64,000 nucleotides of DNA, from NCBI GenBank assembly GCA_950106755.1, contig OX467083.1, forward strand, positions 1,463,501 to 1,527,500, in the 5' to 3' direction. This DNA is from Climacium dendroides. Its lineage: Eukaryota; Streptophyta; Bryopsida; Hypnales; Climaciaceae. Below, in pieces: positions 24,200 through 36,194 of this stretch. The position numbers were made by a program, and so were the translations under genes. Under the pieces are notes generated by a model, which had not been told where the DNA came from, did not search any database, and worked only from the letters and a program-made list of their open reading frames with translations. Position 1 is the first letter of the stretch, and each line of letters begins with the position of its first letter.

Positions 24200-24449
24200 G
24201 TATGTTTCTATATTGAACTTAAGAGTTCTACAATTGTTAAAATGGTGGAAATTTTATAGAATTGGCGTTGTGGTATAGATTGAGTTTTAAGAAACCGTGG
24301 CAGTTATGAGTGACCTGAACAAAAGCTAGAGTTCAATGAGTTGCCTGATTGAAAACTGGAATGGACTTGTTTATATCATTTTGGGCAAGTCAGAAATACT
24401 GCAGATGGAAGCAAAAACACGTTCTTTACTGTTTTGCCAACAACATTCC

Positions 24450-24901
24450 CTTTGCTTGTAGGACGCATCCAATAGTTGATGTTCTTCATCAACTTTGCAT
24501 CATATGGCAGGTGTGTTTGTGCTGTAGAAGATACAAATGCTTCGTTTTGTGTTGTATTATTTTGTAGGAATTATTAGTTGCAAATAGGAAACATGATATT
24601 TTTGAGACCCCATTTTCCATCTCTCGTAGTGACACTTGTTCCTTGTTTGTATATACCAGTTTGCCCTCTAATTAAGAACCAAGGATCCGTCCTATGTTCA
24701 AATGCTGTACTTGTGGTTGCATTTTACTTTGTTTGAACATTGTAAATATTTGTATTTAATTGAGTTAATTATATGTACAATGCCTATGCATCATCTATGG
24801 AAGCTCTCGAGCAGCCAACAATTAGAGTGATTGCAATTATTGTTGAAGGGGTTCCTGAAGCAGACGCAAAGAGACTTATAGCTTTTGCTTGTGCCAACAA
24901 G
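24450..24901 (+). pseudogene. ACLB: ATP-citrate lyase beta subunit (ACLB) fragment
   Basis: 24455-24510 reads ACRTHPIVDV then, after a one-base shift, FINFASY. 24773-24901 reads ASSMEALEQPTIRVIAIIVE and then GVPEADAKRLIAFACANK, followed by GTATGT. These match adjacent parts of the citryl-CoA synthetase-like region of plant ACLB, which makes cytosolic acetyl-CoA. The first exon carries an extra base (frameshift), and the second exon lacks an obvious acceptor. It lies 250 bp after the CBL exons in the same orientation, so the block is chimeric and non-functional as either gene. Confidence 0.85.
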
Positions 24902-25499
24902 GTATGTAGACCCTTTACATTTAGACTGTTATGGTATGTTCCCACTTGGTATTAGCGGTGTTCTTTGGAATCTGAATTTAGTCCAGAAGTAGTTCTAAAT
25001 TCATTCCTAAGATCCTCAATAACAACACATTTAACACTAAGTGGGAACATACCTTTAGACATCTCCACTCGTACTTTCTGAATTTTAATATTCTTTGGTA
25101 TCTATTTGCAGGAAATGGTATATTCAGGAGAAGTATTGGTTTCATTCAACTACAAGTAGATAGAAGTAGAGATCGTAGAGGGTGTTAGGATTTAGAATAG
25201 AAATCTATGTGAGAGGAACAGTAGATACTGCTATGGATTGTAGTTGATTTTCAAATGTAGCAGTTTTTGCTCATGATACATTTTAAAACACCAAAATCTA
25301 GTTCAAATGTACATTTGGGCCTTTTAAAAAAATTACTAGCTTTAGATAGAGCAACATGTAATTATTTTGTACATTTACAACTACTTGGAAATTACTACAT
25401 TAAGACATTTGAAAACATACAGTTCTAGTCCTTTTGTACATATGAAAATATTTGCAATCTACAACAGCAATAGATTTAAGACTTTCAAAATGTAAACAA

Positions 25500-25830
25500 G
25501 TATTACAATTAGATGTGTTGCAAGGCATTTGCAATATTGAAACATTATATTAGCAATGCAAATACAATTTTGAAAAGTAATCTGCAACAATCCAATTTCT
25601 GATTTGATTAAAAAACAAATATCAATATTGCAATTGTATTGAAACATTTCATAGGCAATACAGATGCAATTTTGGAATGTGGATTGAAACAATTTAGTTT
25701 TTAATGTGATTAACACACATATATCAATACCGCAAGGGTATTGACACATTTCACGGGCAATACAAATGCAATTTTGAATTCATATTGAAGCAATAATGTC
25801 TTTAGTTTGAATAAATCATGTTTTATAATA
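25500..25830. repeat. About 102 bp tandem repeat, three copies
   Basis: Three consecutive units start near 25519, 25621 and 25724. They share TTTCATAGGCAATAC-like and ATGCAATTTT blocks and ATATCAATA. The unit length is a multiple of three, so on the minus strand one open frame repeats a 34-residue unit (IDICxLI...TFQNCICIA). Nothing suggests that this frame is a real protein. Confidence 0.65.
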
Positions 25831-26040
25831 TTGAAAGTGTATTGCTTATAGTACTTTTTCAATAATGCATCAATACCGCAGTTTTTGATTGCAAGCATTG
25901 TTGTTTCAAATTGAAACAAAATTAGACTGTTAAGTATCTCCCGCGGTATTGAAACCACGCTAAAACAATACTGTTGCAATTTTTGTTTTTTTCCCGATGT
26001 ACCTCTACAAAGTAAATCAACATCCACACAAGGTGGTTCA

Positions 26041-27163
26041 TTGAAAAGAGAGAAGGGTACATTGTTGATGGAGAAAAGTGGAGTTGAGTCATTAGGAGCA
26101 ACTACAACATGTCTTTGTACACTTCAAACATCTGAAGTACAGAAAGTATCGTTATCATGTGGAAGAGGAAGGAAAGTTGTGCAACATGCTCATCATGAAG
26201 CAACACCTTTGGGAATAATGAGGACACGTGCAAATGCAGATGATACTACAAATAATGTGAAACGTCTTGAAGAGTTAGAAGTTCTCGAGGAGGTCTCTGA
26301 TGATGGAGAAGATATAATAGTACAACACAAGTCAGCAAGTGTTGGTCTACTTGTAAAATTCCCAACATATGATGAATATTTGGTTGGATACATTTGGGGA
26401 ATGGACCTTGTTTTCTCTGCAAAAGTTGCAAACATACGGGATGTTAAGAATGTGGAGACAAATCACCGCACATTGACAGCACGTCGTGTTGCAGAAACTT
26501 ACAAGTAACTTTATAGAAAAGATGAGCCACATATATCAGCACTCACCTTACGCCCAATAACTTATATTCAAATGGGTGTAGATGTTGACAGTACTCTAAT
26601 GCAAAGGGAAATTCCGTTTTCTCATGAAGATGTAGTGGAAAACTTTCGAGCAGTATTTTTACATAATGCTTCAGCAATTCCTGATGATCCAAATATGACA
26701 AAGATGAATTGGTTGCAAAATAATATCATTTGGGAACCTGTAGATGGTCAACATGTGGTTGCAGCATGTAAATAAGCTGAACAGGAATATAAATTAAGCG
26801 GGTTTGATGAAAGAAGACGAGTACCAAAAGAGATTTGCGGAGAGGAAGGCTCAATTCCTTGTCTACAATGATTCTAAAGTGTACATAGAGGCTTCAGTGC
26901 GAATAAATGCATAAGAATTTGAAAGAACATTTTATACCAATATGGAAGAAGATTTGATGAAGCTACGTACTATTTGGGTAGCATGTGGTAAATCCAATCC
27001 TGAGGTTCGTACAGATGATGCACAACGAGCCAAGGCTGTGACAATGGCAGGAAGCGCATTACATTGGATAAGGTCTTGTGGACAAAATGTATCATTAGGG
27101 GTGATGTACAAAAGGATGGCTGAGTATACTTGTCATGCATGGCAAGAAGATGAAGTGGCTTAT
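26041..27163 (+). pseudogene. Decayed element gene, 5' part with DGQH (ParB-like) motif
   Basis: An open stretch with a few stops and frameshifts. It encodes a low-complexity N-terminal part (LEELEVLEEVSDDGED), then LRPITYIQMGVDV, then WEPVDGQHVVAACK, then AERKAQFLVYNDSKVYIEAS, then SALHWIRSCGQNVSLGVMYK and MAEYTCHAWQEDEVAY. The order 'position statement, DGQH, downstream YxxASV' resembles ParB/sulfiredoxin-fold domains, in which a DGxHR-type motif is central. That link is an inference from motif shape. The frame is cut at 27163 by a 4.08 kb insertion and resumes at 31241. Multiple stops make it a pseudogene. No close family name is offered. Confidence 0.5.
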
Positions 27164-30100
27164 TGTGAGCGCTTATTTACCCACCCTTGGTAAATCAGCA
27201 AACACAACCAGGTTCTTTTAATTGGTCCTATCCTATGGGTGTTCTAACGTCGGTCCATTGTGCCTTCCAAGCAATGGATCTTTTCTAATTCCTAAGTATG
27301 TTTCAAGCATGCGAAAACCCAACCAAACCTAAGTTTTAACTTATTAGTTATTTGGTAATTCCTAATTCTAATGAGCCGCTGAAGTTATTCCTTGAAAGAT
27401 GATTCAAACCTTAATTAAGCATTTCATCTTGTAAAAGAATAATTCTCCTTTCCAAAACTATAAACATTTCTTGAATCGGACACTCCCATCAAAAGATATG
27501 GATGGATGAAGTTTGACCACTAAATGGCCTTTCAAAACTTCATCCACGATTTTTGATAGGTTCCCTATTTCAAAAGACTTTGGAATTTCTGGGATGTAAC
27601 TAAAGTACCTTTCTCTACTTATATCTGAAATTTGGTCCAATTTTGAAAATTTTATCTAATTCTCATCCAATTTAGGTCCTAAACTTCATCCTTTCATATC
27701 TTGTTGAGTTTTAAGATTTTTATAGAGTTCAAGGTTCCTATGGGTTCTGATTATTCTCCTCTACAACCTCGTGATTCTAAGTTACCATTCTACTTCCAAA
27801 TTTAAACTCTAAGTTAGCCTTCCTTGTTCTTCTTGTTTCCGGTTTGACTCTGGTTAAATCTACTATTTTTAAAAAGTTTACACCTTTTCTAAGTAGTTCT
27901 TTATTCTAGGATTCTAAATTGGGTTTATACTTGCTAATTGGACCTTTCTACTAGAAGTTATCGATGGATGAAGTTTGACCACTTAAATGGTTCTTCAAAC
28001 TTCATCCATTCCTAACTTCCTTGTTTTAAGTCGGAATTCTAAGTGTGAGATGTTTTCGGAAACCTCTAAGCAAAATCTACTAGATAATATAATTATCCTT
28101 GAAGAAAAACTTTGTCTTAATGCTCTGAATCCTATTTGTAATTCGGCTCTATGATATTTTATCCTATTTTCAATAATTTAAAAGGAAGGGAAGACATTCA
28201 CGGTTTACCTCAAATGTTGAGGTAGTTGTAGGCATCTTGGAACGCTCCATCATCCGCCATCTTCAAAACTCGTTGGATAATTTTGCCCACGGCTTGAAAA
28301 GAGGTGTTAAATACAAGTTCAAGGTTTCAAAGATACTACTCTATCTTTCTCTTCCAACCTCTTAAACTCCATTATTGTATTCAAATGGTTGACTTTGAAA
28401 TAAGAATTGACCCTTGAAGATCTAAAGTCAATTATTATTCTATCTTCTTTTTCTAATTGTCTAAACTCCTTCTCTAAGATTTCCTACCTAATCTTATCAA
28501 CTTCTATTGACACCTTAACTTCCCAATGAACTCTTCATCTCCTTCACTTGTTCTTTGAGGTTGTTTGAACTCTTTCTACTTGACTTGAGAAGTTCTAATT
28601 TGACTCCTATTTCTCTTCTATGTTGGGACTCCCAATTAATAATGGAAACGTTGCTAATTGGGAACTTCTCAACTTCCTACCTTCTAATTGTGACACTTCC
28701 TACTCTTTGCAATGCTAATTTATTTCTAATTTTTCTTCAATTTGTGTTGTTTGATTAATCACTACTATAATATGAAATTTAGTTTCCCCTTGGCCTCCTA
28801 TCTAGTGTTTTGAATTTGTATGAATTAGGACTCTAACCGGTCATAAAATCAAATTATGCAACCAAATAACCAAGTCGCCCAAATTTAATTGCAGTCAGTT
28901 CAGCTCGCAGCAAGTTCAATCGCAGCAGTTTAGCTTGCAGCAAGTCAGTTCAAGCTCGCAAGCCAGGCAGTACAGTCTACGACCAGGTTCATTCAGTTGT
29001 AGCCAGGTTGATGCCCTTGCTACATTCGATTGATACCCTGCTACGACCGGTTGAAATCCGTCAATTTGGAGGTTTTTCAAAAGGCCCCTTATTCGTTTGG
29101 AGGACCTGGGAAGCCTGAGCCAGTGATTGCTTGAAGGCCCGGGCTACCAAATGTATTTTTTAACACAAGTTTCTAATTTTTGGAGGAATTTGGAACACCA
29201 AGAGTCGCTTTCTCTCAGCAACTAATTGCACACTAAATTGGAATACTAAATTGACACTTGGAGCACTAAGTTTTGGGGCTAAACTTTGAGGAAATTCCCA
29301 ATATTTTGGGAACTAGACTTGAGAATTAATTGTAAGGAAGCCAAAGCTTTGCCGTGATTTTGAAATACACTTAAATTCTAAGATTGAGAGCTATAGCTTC
29401 GCCATATTTTCTTTAACACCCAAAATTCTAAACATAAAAAACTATAGCTTCGCCGTATGTTTTGAGAATACTATAGAACTCTTCTAACTTCCAAACAACC
29501 AAAGTCAAAGCTTCGCCGTGATACAAGAAACAAGGAGAATACGGACAACCACAAGGGAAATGATTTGTTAGTAAATAATAAGTTACCAAATGTTAATGCT
29601 AAAATAACTTAAACGACGCTAGAGAGTTTTCCCAAGCGGCATCGCCAGTCATAGGGGAAAGAGACTTTAGGATTAGTACAAAGTTAGTTCAAAACACCTA
29701 CAAAACGTCAACAAAATACAAGAACTCCACAAAACATCACCCAAGCTTCACATAACCCATAAGAAATGCCACAAGAAGATAGCTAAGCTTGAAGGGACCT
29801 CAAGTCCTTCAAGAGAGCTCCAAAACAACAACAAAGAAGCTTGAAATGCTCCAAAAACAAGAAAATTTGGCAACGTAGCCTAAATGGCCAAAATCCAACT
29901 AAATAGACCCAAATGAAAACAAGGCGGTTCAAAATGAACCTAAGGGGTGTTTTAAGAGGAGAATGGGTGCCCTTATATACTCTCCCAAGGGCACCCCCCT
30001 CCTTTCTTTTCCTACAAGGTAAACTTATCAATTAAGATTTTCATCTAATTTGCCCAATTTTCACTTCTACGTTGGTCCAAATTCCTAACTTTTGGAGAAA

Positions 30101-31240
30101 TGCTTCAAATCACAAACGAATTGCGCCATTGGCTTCAGAAGGCCATTTTTAGTCTAGAAGAACCCTCACCCCTTTTTCCTATGTCAAAATCACAAAGATT
30201 TCTAGCGCTAACTAGAAGACCAAAATTGAATAAAAAAACAACTTTTGGAGATAAACTTTTCTAAGAAAAGTAACTAGCCTAGGTTGTTTAGTAGGTGTAA
30301 GGGAGTAAGAAAAGACCCCGCTTCGACCTTAATCCGATTCCGTATGCTCCCCGTACGCTGGTCAACTCCATGATTAATCTTTAAATTTGCCAATTTTGGA
30401 GGATCTTGATGGTTCTGCATCTTCTGACTATCGGAATGCCACGAAACTTATTGGATCTTGTTATTAACATAAAAGAAACTACCCTAATTTTTAGTGAGAT
30501 TTTACCGCTACTTGAGTAATTTCTAGGAATTTCCCATCATTACTTTCAACGGTTGACTACCCAGAAAAAGATCTTTTGAAGATCAGAAAAAACCGAGAAT
30601 TTTCATGGAACTTCTCATAGAGTTCCACAAGGGATGTGCAAACTCTTATTCTCGTTTTGCACATTTAAGGAAGGAGAATCAAATCCTGCTATCTCCTTTA
30701 ACTTCCGGTAAAAAGAGAATCTTCCAAATAGAAGGGAATCTTGGCGAGCCGATTGCGCCGTTGGACTCCTGGCATGATTTCCACTTCGAACTACCATAAT
30801 TAAGTTGTAGATGCCCTCGTATGATTCGTCTTGAGTTTTCTTCACTTATAGGCTAACAATTGGAGTTTCTACTATTTTGCCAATGGAATGGGAAAACTGA
30901 AACCTCTCTTTGGGAATCTATACTAAGATTTTTACATAGTTCCCTTGGACCAATTTGGTTAGGATCTACCACTGAAAGGCAGGTTTAGACAAGTTGGGCA
31001 ATTTCTACTAAACATAGTTATTTTGTACAATTTCTGGATTTCTACCTTATCTACATGTAGGATTTGGTTACAAATAACAAGAAATGCCTCAATTAGGACC
31101 AATGGTCATATTGGTATGTGACATCTCCGTTTTGGTTATTCACTCTTTTTTGGGCTTTTTGTATATAAAACTACACTCAAAACTTTATAAAATAAAATAA
31201 AAACAATTCCGAATCATGAGTGACCAAATGGGCACTCACA
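27164..31240. mobile_element. 4,077 bp insertion with TG...CA ends, class unresolved
   Basis: The left end TGTGAGCGC and right end GCACTCACA form an inverted pair (TGTGAG/CTCACA). Flanks are CTTAT (27159-27163) and CCTAT (31241-31245), an imperfect 5 bp duplication. Removing the insertion plus one flank rejoins the interrupted frame (EDEVA-YQAVLKF). TG...CA with a 5 bp duplication is the LTR retrotransposon pattern. On the minus strand, TGGCGATGCCGCTTGGG (29635-29651) resembles a plant Gypsy primer-binding-site region, and TATATAA lies upstream near 29970. I found no matching pair of LTRs and no gag or pol, so it is non-autonomous, heavily diverged or something else. The only open frames inside are short. 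Confidence 0.6.
29344..29520 (-). repeat. Four spaced copies of AGCTTCGCCGT-type motif
   Basis: AGCTTTGCCGTGA (about 29346), AGCTTCGCCATA (29395), AGCTTCGCCGTATG (29446) and AGCTTCGCCGTGA (29509) occur at 50-63 bp spacing within the 4.08 kb insertion, downstream of its PBS-like sequence when read on the minus strand. Spaced motifs of this kind can be protein binding sites or relics of a tandem array. Confidence 0.6.
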
Positions 31241-34003
31241 CCTATCAAGCAGTTCTTAAATTTTGTCGTAATTATGAAGATGGGATCTTATGGTATAATA
31301 AAGAGGATTTGTAGAAGTGAAAAAGATATGCTAACCAAAAACCTTTGGATCCAAACATTGACATCCAACAAGGGAGGAAGAGGATAGAACGGCTTTGGTT
31401 GAGATCTCTAATGAGAGTTCTGAAGACAATGTATTTGCGATTAGCTAAGGAAATGACTGCAAAACCTATGGTTGGTGATTGACGTCCAAGGTAGAGATTT
31501 TTCTTCAACAATGCAAGTAGTAATGTTTCAATAAAAGATACTTTGGCGTGGACAACAGATCGCATTCAACAGAAAGAAACAGTACGAAATGCAATACGCT
31601 GGTTGATGGTTGATGCAAAGGTGAAAAATCCAAGAAGCATGCAAGATTTTTTTCTGCATTGATGTACAAAGATTTGAGGGTGTGAACTGTACTTAATTGA
31701 AGGTACTTGCTGAAGTAGTTGACAAGAAAATGAGGAAAACTTGGTCATCGCCAATAGTGAAGACAATGGAAGCTTTAGGTAGGTCAACAAATTTAATACC
31801 TCCAATGATCAAAGATCATTATGCCAGCATTCAACGAGGAGAATCTGGTTATCAAGGCATAAGTAGGAATGTGAGAAACATATAAGAAATCGAATGGAAT
31901 TGGCAACTAAATGTACCATGTATTGCCCATAGAGATGCAATTACAAATGTTTTTGTTTACTATAGAAGAGGGTTTTTTTTCACAAAGGGTCATCGAATTG
32001 AGAGACCCTTCGACAGTAGGCAATGTGGAACAGGAGGAGATGATGAAGCGTGGACAGAGGACGAGTATAGTGCAGTAATGGAAAAGTTGCACCAATGGAT
32101 GGCAAACACATATTGATGGAATGTAGTGTTTTTGTTTCCAGCAGAAGTATATTTTGATATGAACTTGAAGGAGAAGATGGCACTACCAATAAATTGTATG
32201 TGGCATAGAGGCGTGTGGATTTTTCAACAACAAATCGTGTCATCATATGTTGATGATTTGCAACACAATGGAAAAACAGAGCGCATTGTACAAGCAATAG
32301 AGGATATTGCTATTGTAATGGTACATCCCCTTGCATCAAGGGTGGTAAAAAACCTACGAAATAATCCTCAACAAGTACCAGTGGTGTTTACAGATTCGTA
32401 GAGTAAGGCTAGTATGCCTTGTAAGGTAGACAAACTGGAGAGAACCCCTCTTAAGTTGCAAAAGTTGATTGCTACATATTTACTAGAGAAATAGGGGTTA
32501 ATAAGAGTGGGCATTACTACAGTTGTATCAAATATATTGAAGACTTCATTTGTGGGCAATGAAGTGATTGTCATGGATGGATCCATAGATCGAACTCGTT
32601 TATTGAACAACACATTGCAAAAAGTAAATCTTACATGAAATCAAGTAGTAGCAACTATAGTGATAGTACCTAGAAATGCAGAAGCAGTGCAACCACAAAA
32701 TATTGGTGCTCCTCATATAGGATCTTCTTCTGTTCATGTGGTACGTACGAGGACAGAAGAAGAGGATATCATAGAAGAAATATTTGGAGATAAAAAAGAG
32801 GATATAGATGATCATGGTGAAGATTTGTATTCAAAAGATACACCAGTGAGAGAAGGACACGAAGAAGATGAAGAAGAATACGATGAAGAGGAAGAAGATA
32901 CAGAGGATGAGACAAAGGATGATACATCGAACTCAGATGAAAATACATCAGATTCAAAAGATGATTCTTCAGAGCAAAAGGATGATTTAATAGAAGAAGA
33001 AAGTGATTCATCGAAGCAAAAGGTGCTATGGGAAAAGAAAGGGAAGGGCACTCGTAAAAAAGTACATAAACCTCCAAAAAATTTGAAAAACAAAATCCAG
33101 CACATGATGTATCGATGGTAGATGCATCTATAGATCTTAAAGCATCTATAGGACATGCGAGTGTTCTAAAAAATAGTACGACAAACAAAAAAACAGACGA
33201 TGTACTTGAATAATGTTCTATTCAAAAGAATGAAGCAAACAAAGATAATCTTGAGGCCATGCAAAAGGCAGGAAGTAAATTTCTAGTGCGAGCAGAAGTT
33301 GTTTCTTTTATAGAGGAGGTAGTGACGGAAATGGAAGTGAACATACCAGTCGAAAGAGGTACACCCGACAAAGGAATAGAAGAAGTGGAACATGAACTTT
33401 GTATGGACGCAGAAACTATTTCTTTTTAAGAAGTGGCTCCTTCAACAGAGGAGGTAGTGATGGATACAGAAGAGAATATTTCCTTTGCAAGAGCAATAAC
33501 TCACGCAAGGGAAGAAGTAGATGCAAATATGGTTGACAATGTTCTTGAGTCAAATAGAGGAGACTTGCCTTTAACAATTTCAAAAGACATGACTACAATA
33601 ACAGTGGGAAGTGAAACACAGATAGATAGGATGTGTTATGCATGGGCTATGGTTGAAGAAGAAATGACAAGAGGAGCAGATGGAATGTATTACAATCAAG
33701 AAGGTATTCGATATCGTCAAAGTGACATTGAAGGGGGTATACGAATATAAACAAGTCACTTCAATATTGGAAGAGACGTCATTCATGAATCCAATACCTT
33801 TTTCAGAAAGTGAAGGTCAAGTTAATAGGTCCTTGAATGATGCAGAATTTGAAATTCCACCTGAAATTTCTACAATACTAACTGCAAGACCTAGGGAGAC
33901 TAAAGCAGATGTTCTATGGGGTCCTGTAGGTTGTGAAGAAGAAGCAAAGGTAGAAACTCAATCATCAGGGGTAATTGCAGAGATGCTAGACTCAATGGAT
34001 TAG
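31241..34003 (+). pseudogene. Decayed element gene, 3' part
   Basis: Continuation of the frame interrupted at 27163. YQAVLKFCRNYEDGILWYN is followed by PNIDIQQGRKRIERLWL, then DTLAWTTDRIQQKETVRNA, then VLAEVVDKKMRKTW, then a block at 32126-32400 with PAEVYFDMNLKEKM and IEDIAIVMVHPLASRVVKNL. After 32660 comes a long acidic Asp/Glu/Ser tract (about residues 50-130 of the frame at 32660-33121), and then a further segment (33433-34003). Stops and frameshifts are frequent. The domain order (ParB-like start, central globular part, acidic tail) is unlike standard plant transposases. One untested idea is a ParB-plus-DNA-methylase type protein, but I see no DPPY-type motif. Confidence 0.4.
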
Positions 34004-36190
34004 TATGTTGACAATTTGCGTACAAATATTTATAGTAGTGCATGCTATTCTATATAATTTTTATTAGTAGGAATAATTATTATACTTAGTAATTATGGTA
34101 CTTTGTGTGTTTATTTTGAGCTTTTCTTTTCAAGTGTAGCAATGGAATTGATAATTAATTAATGGTGTGCTATTTTTTAAAGTACATAAAAATGTTTCAT
34201 AATACCATGGGATTGATTTTAAAAGCAAGACCAACGTTTGACTCAAAATCCCAATCCAAAAATGTTGCATACGGGTGATTCTTTGTTCAAATATACAAAT
34301 TTGTCCATATTTCAAATGCATAGTTCATTACTTTAAGCACAATAGCATACTATGTGCAATAGAAATGATCCAATTATAATGTACATTTTTTTTTAGAAAG
34401 GCTTGACCCACTTCTAGAATTGTTATACTACATTTATGAATATTGAAAAAATGCGTCTTTTTTAGTGTTTGATTAAAGCACTTGGCCAAGTGCAAAAATT
34501 ACGAATTCAGTGTTCAATTAGCTCTTAAATTTCAAACTCATGATGACCAATAAATGTACTTCACCAATGGGAACAACAAAAAAATACAACCATATAGGTG
34601 ATTAATCCCACTTCGTCATCTTTGCAATACAAAAAGGTGCTAAGCAATGATTTCATCCATGTCATCTGCAACAACAAAGTTTTCAAAGAAAAACAAGCCA
34701 CATTTACAACACACAAGTCTTCAAAGTATCTTTCATCTTCCAAACTCCAACTTCTACTCCACTGTCGAATTTTAATTTAATGTTGTTGCTTCATTTAGAG
34801 CCCAAATGAACCAAATGATAACTTTTTGAAAAACTAGTATAATTTTCTACTTCCCCTCCAAATTTCAACTCATTCTAATATTCTGTCCAACTTCTATAGT
34901 CATTCAAAGTTTTGGCCTTAAAAAAAAAGAGCAGTAGACCTCTCCCCACTTCACCACTTACAACTTATTTATACATATTCCATATTGAATGAGTGCTAGA
35001 TTTATATAAAGCCAACAAAATTTTCTACACTCTCATTAATTTTTATTACAAACAAAAGACATGTCCGTTGTTTATGACCAATCGAAGTCTCTACCTTTTT
35101 ACATAGAAGGCAACAAACTTCCTTTCACTCAAATTAGCCAACTTTTTTACAAATACAATACACCATGGCCTCTCAAACATTTGGACCTTACAAGCAACAG
35201 TAAGAGAGACAATGAATAGTACCCCCTTTTTTCTCTACCTTATCTTCTATTGAAACCACACAAGTGAAGTGGATTTTAGACCATACCTTAACTATATGGC
35301 TCCCTTAACACCCATTGATCATAAAATTTGACTTTTTAATCAATCATATGTCTCTAACTAGAAGATACATCACTCTAAAGTTACTAGAAGGCAAACTATT
35401 TGAATATTTCCCTTGTATAACTTTATACACACAAAATTAATTTAAAATTCATTCCAAGTATAAAAAGAAGAACTAAGAAATTAATATATGTCTAATAGAG
35501 GTAAAAAAAATAAAGGTCCAATTGGAATATCATTTTATTTGCAGGAACTTGAGAATGCGTTTGATGGTAGCAGAGACATAATCTGCACAATCTGTTTTAG
35601 TTAAAGAATTGATTGGTCCTTCTAACCATTGTTGATGACTCATTTTAATAAGCCTAACCATGCAATAATATTGATTGTCGTTTAATCCTTCAAAACATCT
35701 TTTAAATGTAACTTCACAACTGTTAGGTTCAACGCATCCAATCTGAAACAAGATCACAAATATCCGAACGTTATGCTGAAGATTCTTGTGCTGTCATTGC
35801 TCCACGTGAGGTTATTTCAGTGGTCAAGATGAACTAGCTTCATTTTGTGATTGTTCATACAACAATGAAAGATCTAGTGGTGGTTGAGGTCGATCTAGCA
35901 GTTGCGATAAAAAAAATTCGAATTCATGTTTTGGTTGAGATTCTTCATCTTGAGAATAAAAAAAATCCTCTAGTTCAACATAGTAATTTAAATGAAAACA
36001 AAAACAAACCCAAACATCAATATCATGAAGCTTTCAAGTGAACCTTTCTCTTTATAGTTGCTTATTATAGTAAAAAAGAAGGCATCACCTTGAAGCTACT
36101 TCAAATGACGTCATTATTTTTACTATTTTATAAATATCAAAATCTATCTACATAATGTAAATATATATATTTTTACATAATGTGTGCATT
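34004..36190. other. AT-rich intergenic, one exon-like segment
   Basis: No gene is supported. On the minus strand, 35530-35745 reads IGCVEPNSCEVTFKRCFEGL and LIKMSHQQWLEGPINSL after a plausible acceptor (TTTCAG). It could be a captured exon, but I do not recognise it. Confidence 0.4.
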
Positions 36191-36194
36191 TGCA

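Noticed and set aside
27164..31240. A standard LTR retrotransposon with two LTRs
   Set aside because: Despite TG...CA ends, a PBS-like site and a TATA motif, the two ends do not align as direct repeats by eye and no gag-pol is visible.
32769..33188. Minus-strand open frames of Leu/His/Ser-rich sequence
   Set aside because: Complement of the acidic Asp/Glu tract on the plus strand.
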